A stretch of 64,000 bases of DNA from Bacteroidales bacterium. GTDB lineage: Bacteria; Bacteroidota; Bacteroidia; Bacteroidales; PXBB01. Location of the stretch: NCBI GenBank assembly GCA_028698995.1, contig JAQVVM010000003.1, forward strand, positions 62,001 through 126,000, given 5' to 3'. Below, piece after piece: positions 57,801 through 64,000 of this stretch; positions within the stretch are counted from its first letter, which is position 1, and each line of letters begins with the position of its first letter. Below the pieces are notes generated by a model. It worked only from the letters and a program-made list of their open reading frames with translations, was not told where the DNA came from and made no database searches. A program made the position numbers and the translations under genes.

Positions 57801-57926
57801 GATGTTATGTTTGATGAAAACAATAAAGAACATAACGCTAAGGCGATGTGGTGGGATGGTAACAGATTGCGATTTGGACAATTACCTGCAGGATTAAACC
57901 CTGTTAGACCAAAACCGGAAGAATAG
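51837..57926 (+). CDS. giant secreted collagen-like protein 2 with pyocin-knob-like tail
   Basis: A 2029-residue paralogue of protein 1. Signal peptide at about 1-22 (ending KSEAQ); head domain 23-235 nearly identical to protein 1. Gly-X-Y shafts run at about 236-660 and 745-1278; the first is proline-rich ([19 protein letters not shown]), the second threonine-rich. The insert [13 protein letters not shown] to WYIGIAGE (about 661-743) matches protein 1. The tail differs: [22 protein letters not shown], then [13 protein letters not shown] as in tail-fibre proteins, then a probable pyocin-knob domain (about 1560-1660; ending [18 protein letters not shown]), then a Gly/Tyr/Ser-rich domain and a C-terminus rich in acidic and basic residues. 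It probably forms a trimeric surface fibre; receptor or partner unknown. Confidence 0.85.
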   Translation: MKKILLISLTCIFSFGLLKSEAQVLTGNPVDPSIPNQNPFFDASTNHDPSVTFENNNNKGLVFPRTDLTQWEFKTDLLDGSMFPTAFDGMIVYNVGTGSTLTGQGQVVSVTPGFYYFYNPTGTIDISDGYWIKLGSGGDNIYTADGTINGNRLLDLDGNNIAFGDVRNYKIGDNPQITAPSAIMELESTSKGILIPRLKTTERNAISSPANGLLVYDLDYGQFWYFNGSIWVAAIGPQGPIGLTGPAGAVGPTGPMGLTGPTGPEGDMGMIGPPGPTGLTGSPGATGPTGFQGLQGEVGPTGPIGPQGDIGPIGPQGIQGDAGITGATGNTGLTGPTGPIGPQGDIGPIGPQGIQGDAGITGATGNTGLTGPTGPIGPQGDIGPIGPQGIQGDAGITGATGNTGLTGPIGPQGDIGPVGPQGIPGDVGLTGATGPTGFQGFQGEVGPTGPIGPQGDIGPIGPQGIQGDAGITGATGNTGLTGPTGPIGSQGDIGPIGPQGIQGDAGITGATGNTGLTGPTGQQGDVGPTGPIGPQGIQGDAGITGATGLTGPTGPIGPQGIQGDAGLTGATGNTGLTGPTGPEGDMGMIGPPGPTGLTGSPGATGPTGPQGPQGNIGMTGATGATGNTGAIGAQGPIGNTGAIGATGVTGAIGATGASGADIVVTQSSTTPVTISTGVKTFNYSNTPNLGWINGMRLRASNNATNFIEGVIISVSGTSVSIVVDLTEGSGTHASWYIGIAGEIGLIGATGVTGAIGAQGIPGPQGNVGATGVTGAVGAVGAVGAQGPIGNTGAKGATGVTGAQGLTGNTGAIGATGVTGAIGAQGIPGIQGNVGATGVTGAQGLTGNTGAIGATGVTGAIGAQGIPGPQGNVGATGVTGAVGAVGAQGPIGYTGAKGATGVTGAIGAQGIPGPQGNVGATGVTGAVGAVGAQGIPGIQGNVGATGVTGAVGAVGAQGPIGITGAKGATGVTGAQGLTGNTGAIGATGVTGAIGAQGIPGIQGNVGATGVTGAVGAVGAQGPIGNTGAKGATGVTGAQGLTGNTGAIGATGVTGAIGAQGIPGIQGNVGATGVTGAVGAVGAQGPIGNTGAKGATGVTGAQGLTGNTGAIGATGVTGAIGTQGIPGPQGNVGATGSTGAVGSIGAQGPIGNTGAKGATGATGAQGLTGNTGAIGATGVTGAIGAQGIPGPQGNVGATGVTGVTGAVGAVGAQGPIGNTGAKGATGVTGAVGAVGAQGPIGNTGAIGATGSTGAAGTNGTNGTNGTNGSTGPTGATGPLVAGTSGQTLRHNGSTWVANSRIYDNGTTIKLGTTSSLTSTLSGVTIAHDVDGMQQGVTDAHIALSLHHDLDATNQGVALAFGVSTLDEAIGAKIVHLREGAYSSGSLCFFTKNSGAGTQDQTTEKMRITANGNVGIGTTNPIQMLDINGQIRIGGGSPGSGKVLTSDANGVGTWVTPTTGTVTSIATNNGITGGTITSSGTIGLTGQALALHNLSSNGIIVRTGAGTVAARSITVSGNGIAVSNGDGISGNPTLSLSIGTGSTQVASGNHTHDASHIVSGELNRARVRRMISADTRNDNPNPETYENAIQADFKANTTDGLSDGGTYHGVLSFRTYGSSTDFSGGQMHQLGFTDNGNLHIRTSSGTTAWTAWKKIMLGEMSGTTNYVAKFTGTNALGNSVIYDNGTNVGIGLTYPYSKLDVYDSDTTKSNIIYASKPSNNYGGGRSVIYGYRSGSYVSGGTGNGGTAYSNYGSCVGVRGSSFYGNTYSFGVHGTNWNDYTRCGGTLGSDYFGDYWASLGYKNSGSSTYGVYWTNSGSGAGYNAGGSAVAGIGAGGYGDMLGLWTRGDVMGQIVAGELFASYNMGNTYTSGTQVELVNTGTERVAAYTVTSREMKVYDNGFATLSGTETYIPFDQNFSNMLSTERPVVTITPIGQQAMIYLKSITKDGFIVASNTSQNIEFAWIAVGKRVDAEEHTRIPEDLKDIRFDENLKDVMFDENNKEHNAKAMWWDGNRLRFGQLPAGLNPVRPKPEE
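52782..53105 (+). repeat. 108-bp tandem units (36 residues)
   Basis: The word CAGGGAATTCAGGG starts at 52782, 52890 and 52998, each 108 bp apart, and the units are almost identical. A degenerate version continues to about 53.5 kb with shortened units. Confidence 0.9.
54642..55208 (+). repeat. 189-bp tandem units (63 residues)
   Basis: GGCATTCAAGGAAATG starts at 54642, 54831 and 55020; the equivalent point in the next unit is 55209. So three exact 189-bp periods stand here. Within each unit a 45-residue part is shared with the 135-bp module of protein 1. Confidence 0.9.
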
Positions 57927-57955
57927 AGGGAAATAGTAATAAGAAATTAATATAA

Positions 57956-57988
57956 GTGAACTGGTAAGTGTATATATTACCGGTTCAC
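57956..57988. terminator. hairpin terminator between collagen gene 2 and the lutB-like gene
   Basis: GTGAACTGGTAA (57956-57967) and TTACCGGTTCAC (57977-57988) pair over 12 positions with one G-U pair and a 9-nt loop. The right arm overlaps the last codons and stop of the minus-strand lutB-like gene. There is no long T-run, so efficiency is uncertain; it fits a bidirectional terminator for convergent genes. Confidence 0.65.
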
Positions 57989-59362
57989 TTGCCTTGTTTC
58001 TTTCCAAAGCTTGTTAAAGGATTTAGGCTTAAGTTTTGGAAGATCTCTGCGAGGTCCCCAATATTTAGAGATAAATTTATTCATAAAGAAATTCTTGATA
58101 CCGGCATTGCCAAATTCCATCCATTTGCGGTTCATGAGTACTTTATTAAAAGCAAACATCACCAATTTATCGGCAGAGGTTGAAAAACCTTTCTTAACAG
58201 ATTCCCTTCTGTTAAAAAGCAGCAATTCATGAAGATTTATTCCGGCAGGACACACTTCCGTACACCTGCCACATAGGGAAGAAGAAAAACTGAGATGTTT
58301 ATAAGATTCCATGCCTAGTAAATGAGGCGAAATAACAGCTCCGATAGGACCACTGTAAGTAGTTCCATAAGCATGGCCACCAATGTTTTTATAAATCGGA
58401 CAAAAATTCAGACAGGCTCCACATCTGATACATGCCATAGCCCTTCGTTGTTCTTCGTGATTGAGCAACTCTGTACGGCCATTATCAACAAGAATAACAT
58501 ACATGTCAACAGGTCCGTTGCTTTCGTTGTCTTGTTTTGGCCCTGTTACAATTGAATTATATGCCGTTAATTTTTGCCCTGTACCATGGGTGGACAGCAA
58601 TGGCCAAATTAAGTCAATATCTTTAATGGAAGCAATTATTTTATCAATTCCGGCAATAACAATATGCACTTGTGGAAAAGACATACTCATGACTCCATTT
58701 CCTTCATTTTCTGTTAAAGCAATACCTCCGATATCGGCAATTAAAAAATTAGCACCTGTTATACCAACATCTGCTTTAACAAATTTTTCTCTTAATAATT
58801 TTCTGACATATTTTGTTATCTCTTCAGGGGTTGATTCAATTGGAAGACCATACTTTTTATTGAAAATTTCAGCCACATCCTCCTTTGATTTATGCATGAT
58901 TGGGGTGATGATGTGATAAGGCTTGTCGTGTGCAATCTGAACAATAAATTCTCCTAAATCCGTTTCAAGAACCTCTGCACCATATTTTTCCAGATGTTCA
59001 TTCAATTCAATTTCTTCTGTGATCATTGACTTTGACTTGACCACGGTTTTTGCATCGTAACGGCGCAAAATACCGACTATTTCATCAATAACCTCTTTGG
59101 TGTTATTTGCCCAAATGATTTTGCCACCACGTGAGGAAAAATTGGCTTCAAACTCAACAAGATATTTATCCATTTCGTTAATGACCTTATGTCTTGTAAG
59201 CGCCAATCGTTTCTTTGCAAGTTCTAAATTTTTATATTGAAGTTTTCCCTTTGAGAAAGCTTTTTCATATACAGAAATATTCTTCTTGATCACATTCCTG
59301 TGCTGCAAATCAAAAGCTTTCTGCGTTGAATCTTCAACAAATTTGTTGTAGGCTTCTGTCAT
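57977..59362 (-). CDS. lutB: LutB/LldF-type iron-sulfur LUD-domain protein
   Basis: A 461-residue protein of the lactate-utilisation LutB family. The LUD domain (about 60-300) is followed by a two-cluster ferredoxin region, ACIRCGACLNFCPIYKN (about residues 306-322) and SLCGRCTEVCPAGINLHELL (about 362-381), which holds eight cysteines for two 4Fe-4S clusters. LutA and LutC, with which it oxidises L-lactate, are not in the window, so the role here is family inference. It is the last gene of the run gatE-M28-gatD-rpiB, 45 bp after rpiB, and has its own TAATTTTG box. Confidence 0.88.
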   Translation of the reverse strand: MTEAYNKFVEDSTQKAFDLQHRNVIKKNISVYEKAFSKGKLQYKNLELAKKRLALTRHKVINEMDKYLVEFEANFSSRGGKIIWANNTKEVIDEIVGILRRYDAKTVVKSKSMITEEIELNEHLEKYGAEVLETDLGEFIVQIAHDKPYHIITPIMHKSKEDVAEIFNKKYGLPIESTPEEITKYVRKLLREKFVKADVGITGANFLIADIGGIALTENEGNGVMSMSFPQVHIVIAGIDKIIASIKDIDLIWPLLSTHGTGQKLTAYNSIVTGPKQDNESNGPVDMYVILVDNGRTELLNHEEQRRAMACIRCGACLNFCPIYKNIGGHAYGTTYSGPIGAVISPHLLGMESYKHLSFSSSLCGRCTEVCPAGINLHELLLFNRRESVKKGFSTSADKLVMFAFNKVLMNRKWMEFGNAGIKNFFMNKFISKYWGPRRDLPKLKPKSFNKLWKETRQVNR

Positions 59363-59378
59363 CTTAGGGAAATTTTTG

Positions 59379-59386
59379 CAAAATTA
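59379..59386 (-). promoter_or_regulatory. TAATTTTG, -7 box of the lutB-like gene
   Basis: On the minus strand reads TAATTTTG, 16 bp before the start codon, in the short gap after rpiB. It allows separate transcription of lutB within the operon. Confidence 0.35.
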
Positions 59387-59407
59387 ATAAAAAATGTTGA
59401 TTAATTC

Positions 59408-59845
59408 CTAAATCTTGTCAATCCTTTTTTTGTGCCTGCCTCCTTCAAATTCTGTATTTAAAAAGGCTTCAGATATATCAATTGCTTTTTCAAGTGAAAC
59501 AAAACGAGCCGGCATGCACAGTACATTGGCATTATTATGCAATCGCGCCAATGTGGCTATTTCAACTTCCCAGCATAAGGCACCCCTTATTGATTTATGT
59601 TTATTAACACTCATACAGACACCATTTCCGCTGCCACATAAGATTATACCTGCTTCGCATTCACCATTTTCAACAGATAAAGCAAGTGGATGTGCATAAT
59701 CAGGATAATCAACACGCTCTTCAGTATAGGGTCCTAAATCGGATACTGTCAGTGTAGGATATTTTTTTTTGAGATAAGAAATAATACCTTCTTTATAGTG
59801 AACACCTGCATGGTCGGACGCGATACTGATTTTTGAAAATAACAT
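59408..59845 (-). CDS. rpiB: ribose-5-phosphate isomerase B
   Basis: A 145-residue enzyme interconverting ribose 5-phosphate and ribulose 5-phosphate. Typical blocks: ISIASDHAGVHYKE (residues 6-19), DYPDYAHPLAL, the catalytic cysteine in GIILCGSGNGVCMSVNK (about residues 66-82), and ARLHNNANVLCMPARF. Length as usual. It lies 23 bp after gatD and 45 bp before the lutB-like gene. Confidence 0.95.
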   Translation of the reverse strand: MLFSKISIASDHAGVHYKEGIISYLKKKYPTLTVSDLGPYTEERVDYPDYAHPLALSVENGECEAGIILCGSGNGVCMSVNKHKSIRGALCWEVEIATLARLHNNANVLCMPARFVSLEKAIDISEAFLNTEFEGGRHKKRIDKI

Positions 59846-59868
59846 AGAATGAGGTATTTTGAGTGCGT

Positions 59869-61254
59869 TTACTTTCTTACTTTTCTGATAAATGCTTCAA
59901 CTTCAGGAACACCACCCTGATAAATGAGGTATCCATTATAAGGTTCCCTTTTGGTAATTTCATCATTAATAGGAGTAAGCATTATTTTTTTAACCTCTTC
60001 CATGTCGTTTGTTTGTCCTAAAGCCCATCCCAATTTAATGTAAGCTGCTTCGGGAAGCATGTTGGCAGCAGGTACTACCCCCATGGACATAAGATCTCGT
60101 CCTGTATCATAAACAAACATGTGAACATAACCCCACAAGGTCTGCACAGTCATAAAAATTGAAACTCCCTTTTTGTGTGCTCTTTCTATTGCAGGATATA
60201 ATGGTTTGTTAACATGCCCTAATCCGGTTCCGATGATGATGATACCTTTGTAACCATTGTCAACCAAAGAGTCAATCATATCTGGCTGCATATTGGGATA
60301 ATAATAAATCATGGCTACTTTTTCTTCGAAATAGGGAAGAATTTTAACGTTCCTGTCTTTTCTGCGTGGGTTAAAGTCTTTTTTGATAGGATTAACACCT
60401 TTGCGTGTGATTGTTGCTAAAGGCACATCTCCTATGGTCCTAAAGGTTGAACGGTAGGAAGAGTGCATTTTTCGAACACGTGTGCCTCTATGTAAGAAAC
60501 CGTATTCATCGGATGTGGGACCAAACATACATACCATAACTTCTGCTATTTCTCCGTAAGCTGCAGCCGTACATGCATGCATAAGATTAAGAGCTGCATC
60601 TGAACTTGGTCTGTCGGACGAACGTTGTGAACCAACAAGAACGATGGGAACAGGTGGATTCTGAATCATATAAGTGAGTGCTGCTGCTGTATGGTGTAAA
60701 GTATCTGTACCATGTCCAATGACAATGCCGTCAACTCCGTTTTCAATTTCTTTACCAATGGCTATAGCCAGTTTTTTGTATTGCTCAGGCCCCATATTTT
60801 CACTGAATACTGCGAAAAGTTTCTCGGTTTTAAGGTTACAAATATCTGCCAATTCGGGAACAGCACCGTAAAGTTCTCCCGGAGAAAATGCAGGAATAAC
60901 AGCTCCTGTTCGGTAATCAAGGCGTGATGCTATGGTGCCGCCGGTACCAATAAGTTTAACATTTGGTAATGACTTAGAATACGGGAATTCTTTTTCCGGT
61001 ATTTTGTAGTTGGCCTTTTTGTAACCGGTCTCTGCCATCTCTATAACGTTATTGGTATCTATACCAACATTATATCCCGTCGCAATTTTAATGACAATAT
61101 GTTTGTCATCATCGTTTTCAGAACGCGGCAAAACGGTCCCCTCAAAATCACCCCTGCTTGTTTTTATCTTGGTTTGACCCCAAACCCTGACGTTAAATTT
61201 TTTAAGCACTGCCAATGCTTCTCCTTTATATCCTTGAAAAAAATCTTCACTCAT
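59869..61254 (-). CDS. gatD: Glu-tRNA(Gln) amidotransferase subunit D (GatD)
   Basis: A 461-residue asparaginase-fold subunit. The small N-terminal GatD-specific domain (about 1-85, beginning FQGYKGEALAVLKKFNVRV) separates it from plain L-asparaginases. The glutaminase/asparaginase active site is complete: first Thr in GTGGTIAS (Thr107), the second Thr-Asp in HGTDTLHHT (Thr183, Asp184), SQRSSDRPSSD, and a lysine in GTRVRKMHSS. In the known GatDE enzyme, GatD makes ammonia and GatE uses it to turn Glu-tRNA(Gln) into Gln-tRNA(Gln). GatDE is classically archaeal. Its partner gatE is one gene upstream with the M28 peptidase gene between. Confidence 0.9.
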   Translation of the reverse strand: MSEDFFQGYKGEALAVLKKFNVRVWGQTKIKTSRGDFEGTVLPRSENDDDKHIVIKIATGYNVGIDTNNVIEMAETGYKKANYKIPEKEFPYSKSLPNVKLIGTGGTIASRLDYRTGAVIPAFSPGELYGAVPELADICNLKTEKLFAVFSENMGPEQYKKLAIAIGKEIENGVDGIVIGHGTDTLHHTAAALTYMIQNPPVPIVLVGSQRSSDRPSSDAALNLMHACTAAAYGEIAEVMVCMFGPTSDEYGFLHRGTRVRKMHSSYRSTFRTIGDVPLATITRKGVNPIKKDFNPRRKDRNVKILPYFEEKVAMIYYYPNMQPDMIDSLVDNGYKGIIIIGTGLGHVNKPLYPAIERAHKKGVSIFMTVQTLWGYVHMFVYDTGRDLMSMGVVPAANMLPEAAYIKLGWALGQTNDMEEVKKIMLTPINDEITKREPYNGYLIYQGGVPEVEAFIRKVRK

Positions 61255-61277
61255 ATTATTCAGTGTTAAATGTGTTT

Positions 61278-62510
61278 TTATATTTTAATAAATTTATGTT
61301 GGATAATGTGTTCCTCGGTTTTAATGATACAATAGTAAACCCCCGACCTATAGTCCTTTAAATCAACGGTCAGGTGATAATCCTTTTCAACGAAAGATGA
61401 ACTTGAAAAAAGGCATCGGCCTGTGATGTCGTAAATGTATGTTTCTGTGTGCTGAGGTTTATCAAAAGTTGCATTTATGGATATTAAATCTGTTACGGGG
61501 TTTGGATAAACTCGGATTTGACAAGAATTAAAGGTGTCAAATTCTGAAATTTGAGAAGGGATGTTCATTTTAAGTAAAACAGCAGCAGCAATTTTAATTA
61601 TTTCTGAACAGTAGCTCATATCAAGAGAATCAATAATGTCGTTTTCTGTGTGAAACAAATTATAAAAATCATATTCTTGCAGAAAAACAGCATCATAACC
61701 CTGAAGATAGAAGGGGTAGCTGTCTGAATACTCTATGGAAGAAGAATCAACAACAGAAGTAATGTTTGAGTACTCTTGGGCACTTTCATTAATCAATTCC
61801 TCCACCCATTCTGTTCCCGGGTATTTTTGAATTTTGAAATGCCTTTGAAGCGGGGCTTCAAGAGTGTGAGCAATCATGTCGTTGTTAATCATCAGTTTAA
61901 CATTCGTATTTTGTGCCGCAAGTTTATTAACATGATAAGCACTGCCATGCAGATAAAGTTCTTCAGCAGCAAAACACACAAACTCAATTTTGTGTATAGG
62001 AGTGATGTTGTGTAATTTAAATACCCTTGCAGTCTCGAGGACACTTGCGACACCACTGGCATTATCATCGGCACCGGGGGTAAAAACAAATGCATCTCCG
62101 GGATTAACAATGGCATCGTAATGTGCTCCAAGAAGACACATTTGATCAGAACCTGACTGCCCTTCTAAATGTGCAACTACATTGTATTGCCAGGTCGAAT
62201 TAAAAATACCACTGCCCCATGGCCATTCAATAGAATCAAGTAAAAATGAGTCTAGGTGGGCGTTTGTATAACCCCAATCCGTAAACATTTGTTTAAGCCA
62301 TAATGCCACATTTTTACGATTATCAGATAAAGCAAAACGGGTATCAAAGTCTTGCATTTGCTGTATGTAAAACTGTACACTGTCGCTATTTATGTTTCCT
62401 AATACTTCTGTTATGACAGAATCTGTATTAACCAAAACAGGCTTCTGCCCTTGAATGGTATGAATATAAAGACTGTTAATCAGAAAAATAATCAGAAGTA
62501 CTTTTTTCAT
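61278..62510 (-). CDS. secreted M28 aminopeptidase with type IX sorting domain
   Basis: A 410-residue exported zinc peptidase. Signal peptide at about 1-21. The M28 catalytic domain has GAHYDAIVNPG (His-Asp ligands), TPGADDNASGVASVLE (bridging Asp), FVCFAAEELYLHGS (catalytic Glu) and MINNDMIAH. The C-terminal about 75 residues are a type A T9SS sorting domain, starting QIRVYPNPVTDLISI and with the GVYYCIIKTEE strand before the final basic KFIKI. So it is released or attached at the cell surface through the type IX system. It separates gatE (30 bp) from gatD (23 bp), with no functional link known. Confidence 0.93.
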   Translation of the reverse strand: MKKVLLIIFLINSLYIHTIQGQKPVLVNTDSVITEVLGNINSDSVQFYIQQMQDFDTRFALSDNRKNVALWLKQMFTDWGYTNAHLDSFLLDSIEWPWGSGIFNSTWQYNVVAHLEGQSGSDQMCLLGAHYDAIVNPGDAFVFTPGADDNASGVASVLETARVFKLHNITPIHKIEFVCFAAEELYLHGSAYHVNKLAAQNTNVKLMINNDMIAHTLEAPLQRHFKIQKYPGTEWVEELINESAQEYSNITSVVDSSSIEYSDSYPFYLQGYDAVFLQEYDFYNLFHTENDIIDSLDMSYCSEIIKIAAAVLLKMNIPSQISEFDTFNSCQIRVYPNPVTDLISINATFDKPQHTETYIYDITGRCLFSSSSFVEKDYHLTVDLKDYRSGVYYCIIKTEEHIIQHKFIKI

Positions 62511-62540
62511 GTTTTTGCTGACTTATTGCCACTCAATAGA

Positions 62541-64000
62541 TTATTTGCTCTTGCCAATTTCTTTTTCAATTAACTGATGCAGCTCATTAAAATTCATATT
62601 GCCGGCTGCAAACATTCGCAATTCTCCCATAATCCATTCTATAAGAGACTTATCGTCCTTTTTACGACGGATGCTGTAGAATTTTTCCTTAAAAAAAGGA
62701 ATGTGTTCTTTGATATTTTCAGCCGTGATTTTCTTGAATTTGATAATGTTCAGTATGGAATCGAAATCCATTTTTGGATGCTGGTATAAGTGCGGTAACA
62801 TGTATTTCATGATGGAATAGTTGATGTTTTTTTCCTTCAGAAATTTGAATAAATCATATACAAGTTCGTAAGACCATTGTGAAGAAGGCTTGTAATGTCC
62901 TTCAACAAATTTCATTGTATGCCCTAAGAAAGAACCGGCAAAACGAGGATTGACATTCAGGTCTGTGATAATTTTTTTAATGAGGGGATACAGATTCTTA
63001 CTAAAAATATAAGTGTAAGTATCTTCAGGAACCTGCCACTCTTTAAGTTGTTTGTAACGCTCAACGATTTCGGTAGGAAGTCGTTTTCTGATGTTTTCAA
63101 TATATTCATCTGAGAGCGGAATAGGAGCAGAGTCCGTGTCGGGGTACATCCTGTCGGCACCGGGTAATACCCTCTCAAAAATAGTAGTGCCGTCCTTGAA
63201 CGATTTACGTGTTTCGTTTGGTACACCGGCAAAAGCCCATAAACATCTTTCTTCTATTGTTTCAAGAGCAGTATTGATGTCTTCTGAAGGTCCCCAGATT
63301 AAAAGCTGTGCATCATTTTCCTGAGCATGAAGAAGTTCCTTTATTTTTTCAAAATCTTCATCAAGGATTATTGGTTTTAAATCTTCGGAATGCGTCATGT
63401 GAGGCATTTCTATACAAGCTATCACTTTTATTCGCTCGCTGATTTCATCTGAAAATGATTTTCCGGGCTGTGTGAAATGGGATAAAATACCCTGAAATCC
63501 GGGCAGGTTGACTGCAACAAATTTATGCTTCAAATCAAAAGCCTCTTTCAGTGATTTATTTTTAAACTTAAAATCAATATAATTAACCTGAGCATGTGTA
63601 ATCTTCCAATCCGCATGATTTTTAATTCTCTTTTTCAGCTTCTCTCTTATAATGAGCAAAGCCCATTGCCTAAAGCACTCATTATGAGTGAGTTCAGGGA
63701 TCCATTTATTATGCGACACACCCTTAATCTCAACCCTAGTACCCCCCTTACAACTGACGTTCACATCTTCTCTTCCGGCACCAATACCGGTTCTCACTTT
63801 ACCGGTGCTCCTGTTAAGAAAACGGATATAATTAGCAGCTTCCATAACCTCATCCGGATTAGTCATATCTGGATAAGTTACTGTTTCTATAAGAGGCATG
63901 CCCAGTCGGTCGGTGCGGTAAATACGAGTGTGTCCTATGTCCGATACTTCGCGACAGGAATCTTCCTCAAGACTGAGTTGAATTAAACGGACTTTTTTGT
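62541..64000 (-). CDS. gatE: Glu-tRNA(Gln) amidotransferase subunit E (GatE), partial
   Basis: The visible 485 codons are the middle and C-terminal parts; the frame is open to the right edge (residues before the internal Met at 63899 read SLEEDSCREV, GHTRIYRTDRLG). The transamidase kinase-like part has GIGAGREDVNVS. The AspRS-like GAD insertion (about AVNLPGFQGILSH to CLWAFAGVPNETR) is specific for GatE and absent from GatB. ADRMYPDTDSAPIPL follows, and the YqeY-like tail ends the protein. The start codon is outside the window; full-length GatE is about 600-630 residues. Confidence 0.9.
   Translation of the reverse strand, partial: KKVRLIQLSLEEDSCREVSDIGHTRIYRTDRLGMPLIETVTYPDMTNPDEVMEAANYIRFLNRSTGKVRTGIGAGREDVNVSCKGGTRVEIKGVSHNKWIPELTHNECFRQWALLIIREKLKKRIKNHADWKITHAQVNYIDFKFKNKSLKEAFDLKHKFVAVNLPGFQGILSHFTQPGKSFSDEISERIKVIACIEMPHMTHSEDLKPIILDEDFEKIKELLHAQENDAQLLIWGPSEDINTALETIEERCLWAFAGVPNETRKSFKDGTTIFERVLPGADRMYPDTDSAPIPLSDEYIENIRKRLPTEIVERYKQLKEWQVPEDTYTYIFSKNLYPLIKKIITDLNVNPRFAGSFLGHTMKFVEGHYKPSSQWSYELVYDLFKFLKEKNINYSIMKYMLPHLYQHPKMDFDSILNIIKFKKITAENIKEHIPFFKEKFYSIRRKKDDKSLIEWIMGELRMFAAGNMNFNELHQLIEKEIGKSK

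Noticed and set aside
45864-57926. Prophage tail region
   Set aside because: Only fibre-like C-termini are present; there are no capsid, terminase, baseplate, sheath, tape-measure, lysis or integrase genes, and both proteins have signal peptides.
59869-61254. Plain type I L-asparaginase
   Set aside because: The GatD-specific N-terminal domain and the neighbouring gatE make subunit D the better call.

Overview
The window looks like chromosomal DNA from an AT-rich member of the Bacteroidota, probably an uncultured Bacteroidia-type lineage. Several signs agree: many genes have a TAnnTTTG box shortly upstream (the Bacteroidota -7 promoter element); one secreted peptidase ends in a type IX secretion sorting domain; and there are FISUMP, DUF4175, DUF6150, LytTR-regulator and 'CCC motif' families typical of that phylum. 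There are no rRNA genes, no CRISPR array and no intact insertion sequence. One tRNA (Pro, CGG) is present.

Layout. 1-10.8 kb: a NodU-type carbamoyltransferase, proline dehydrogenase, a TPR-PAS histidine kinase coupled to a radical SAM protein, an M50-like membrane protein divergent from a DUF2752/CCC-motif pair, the bifunctional NAD(P)HX repair enzyme and a FISUMP protein. 10.8-12 kb: tRNA-Pro followed by a damaged copy of its own 3' end, a long hairpin and one small orphan ORF, which looks like an old integration scar. 12-21 kb: a housekeeping block DUF4175 - RsbW-like ATPase - ybeY, then a lipoprotein metallopeptidase and a repeat-rich gap, then mnmG and a methyltransferase. Two parS-like 16-mers bracket mnmG, so a chromosome-partition locus may lie here. 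21-26.5 kb (minus strand): a probable operon nadA - MORN-repeat protein - histidine kinase - LytTR regulator. 27-31 kb: adenine deaminase, a GH3-family enzyme and a LysE-type exporter.

31-37.3 kb (minus strand) holds a compact acyl-carrier-protein pathway: ketosynthase, ACP, LpxL-like acyltransferase, B12-type radical SAM enzyme and hot-dog dehydratase, followed by a tandem-repeat DUF6150 protein and a Wzx-like flippase. It resembles part of an aryl-polyene/flexirubin-type locus but is reduced and has a radical SAM enzyme embedded, so it is the best candidate for an undescribed biosynthetic system. 37.5-45 kb: an M20 peptidase, two small secreted/membrane proteins, then cell-envelope genes (FkbM methyltransferase, a second B12-type radical SAM protein, Wzi-like barrel, sugar dehydrogenase) and a patatin phospholipase.

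45.8-58 kb is dominated by two paralogous giant secreted proteins (1729 and 2029 aa). They share an almost identical N-terminal head, long threonine-rich Gly-X-Y collagen-like shafts interrupted by the same globular insert, and different tail-fibre-like C-termini; the second has a probable pyocin-knob domain. A frameshifted transposase fragment lies between them. 58-64 kb (minus strand) is a probable operon gatE - M28 peptidase - gatD - rpiB - lutB-like. It encodes the classically archaeal Glu-tRNA(Gln) amidotransferase GatDE; gatE runs off the right edge of the window.
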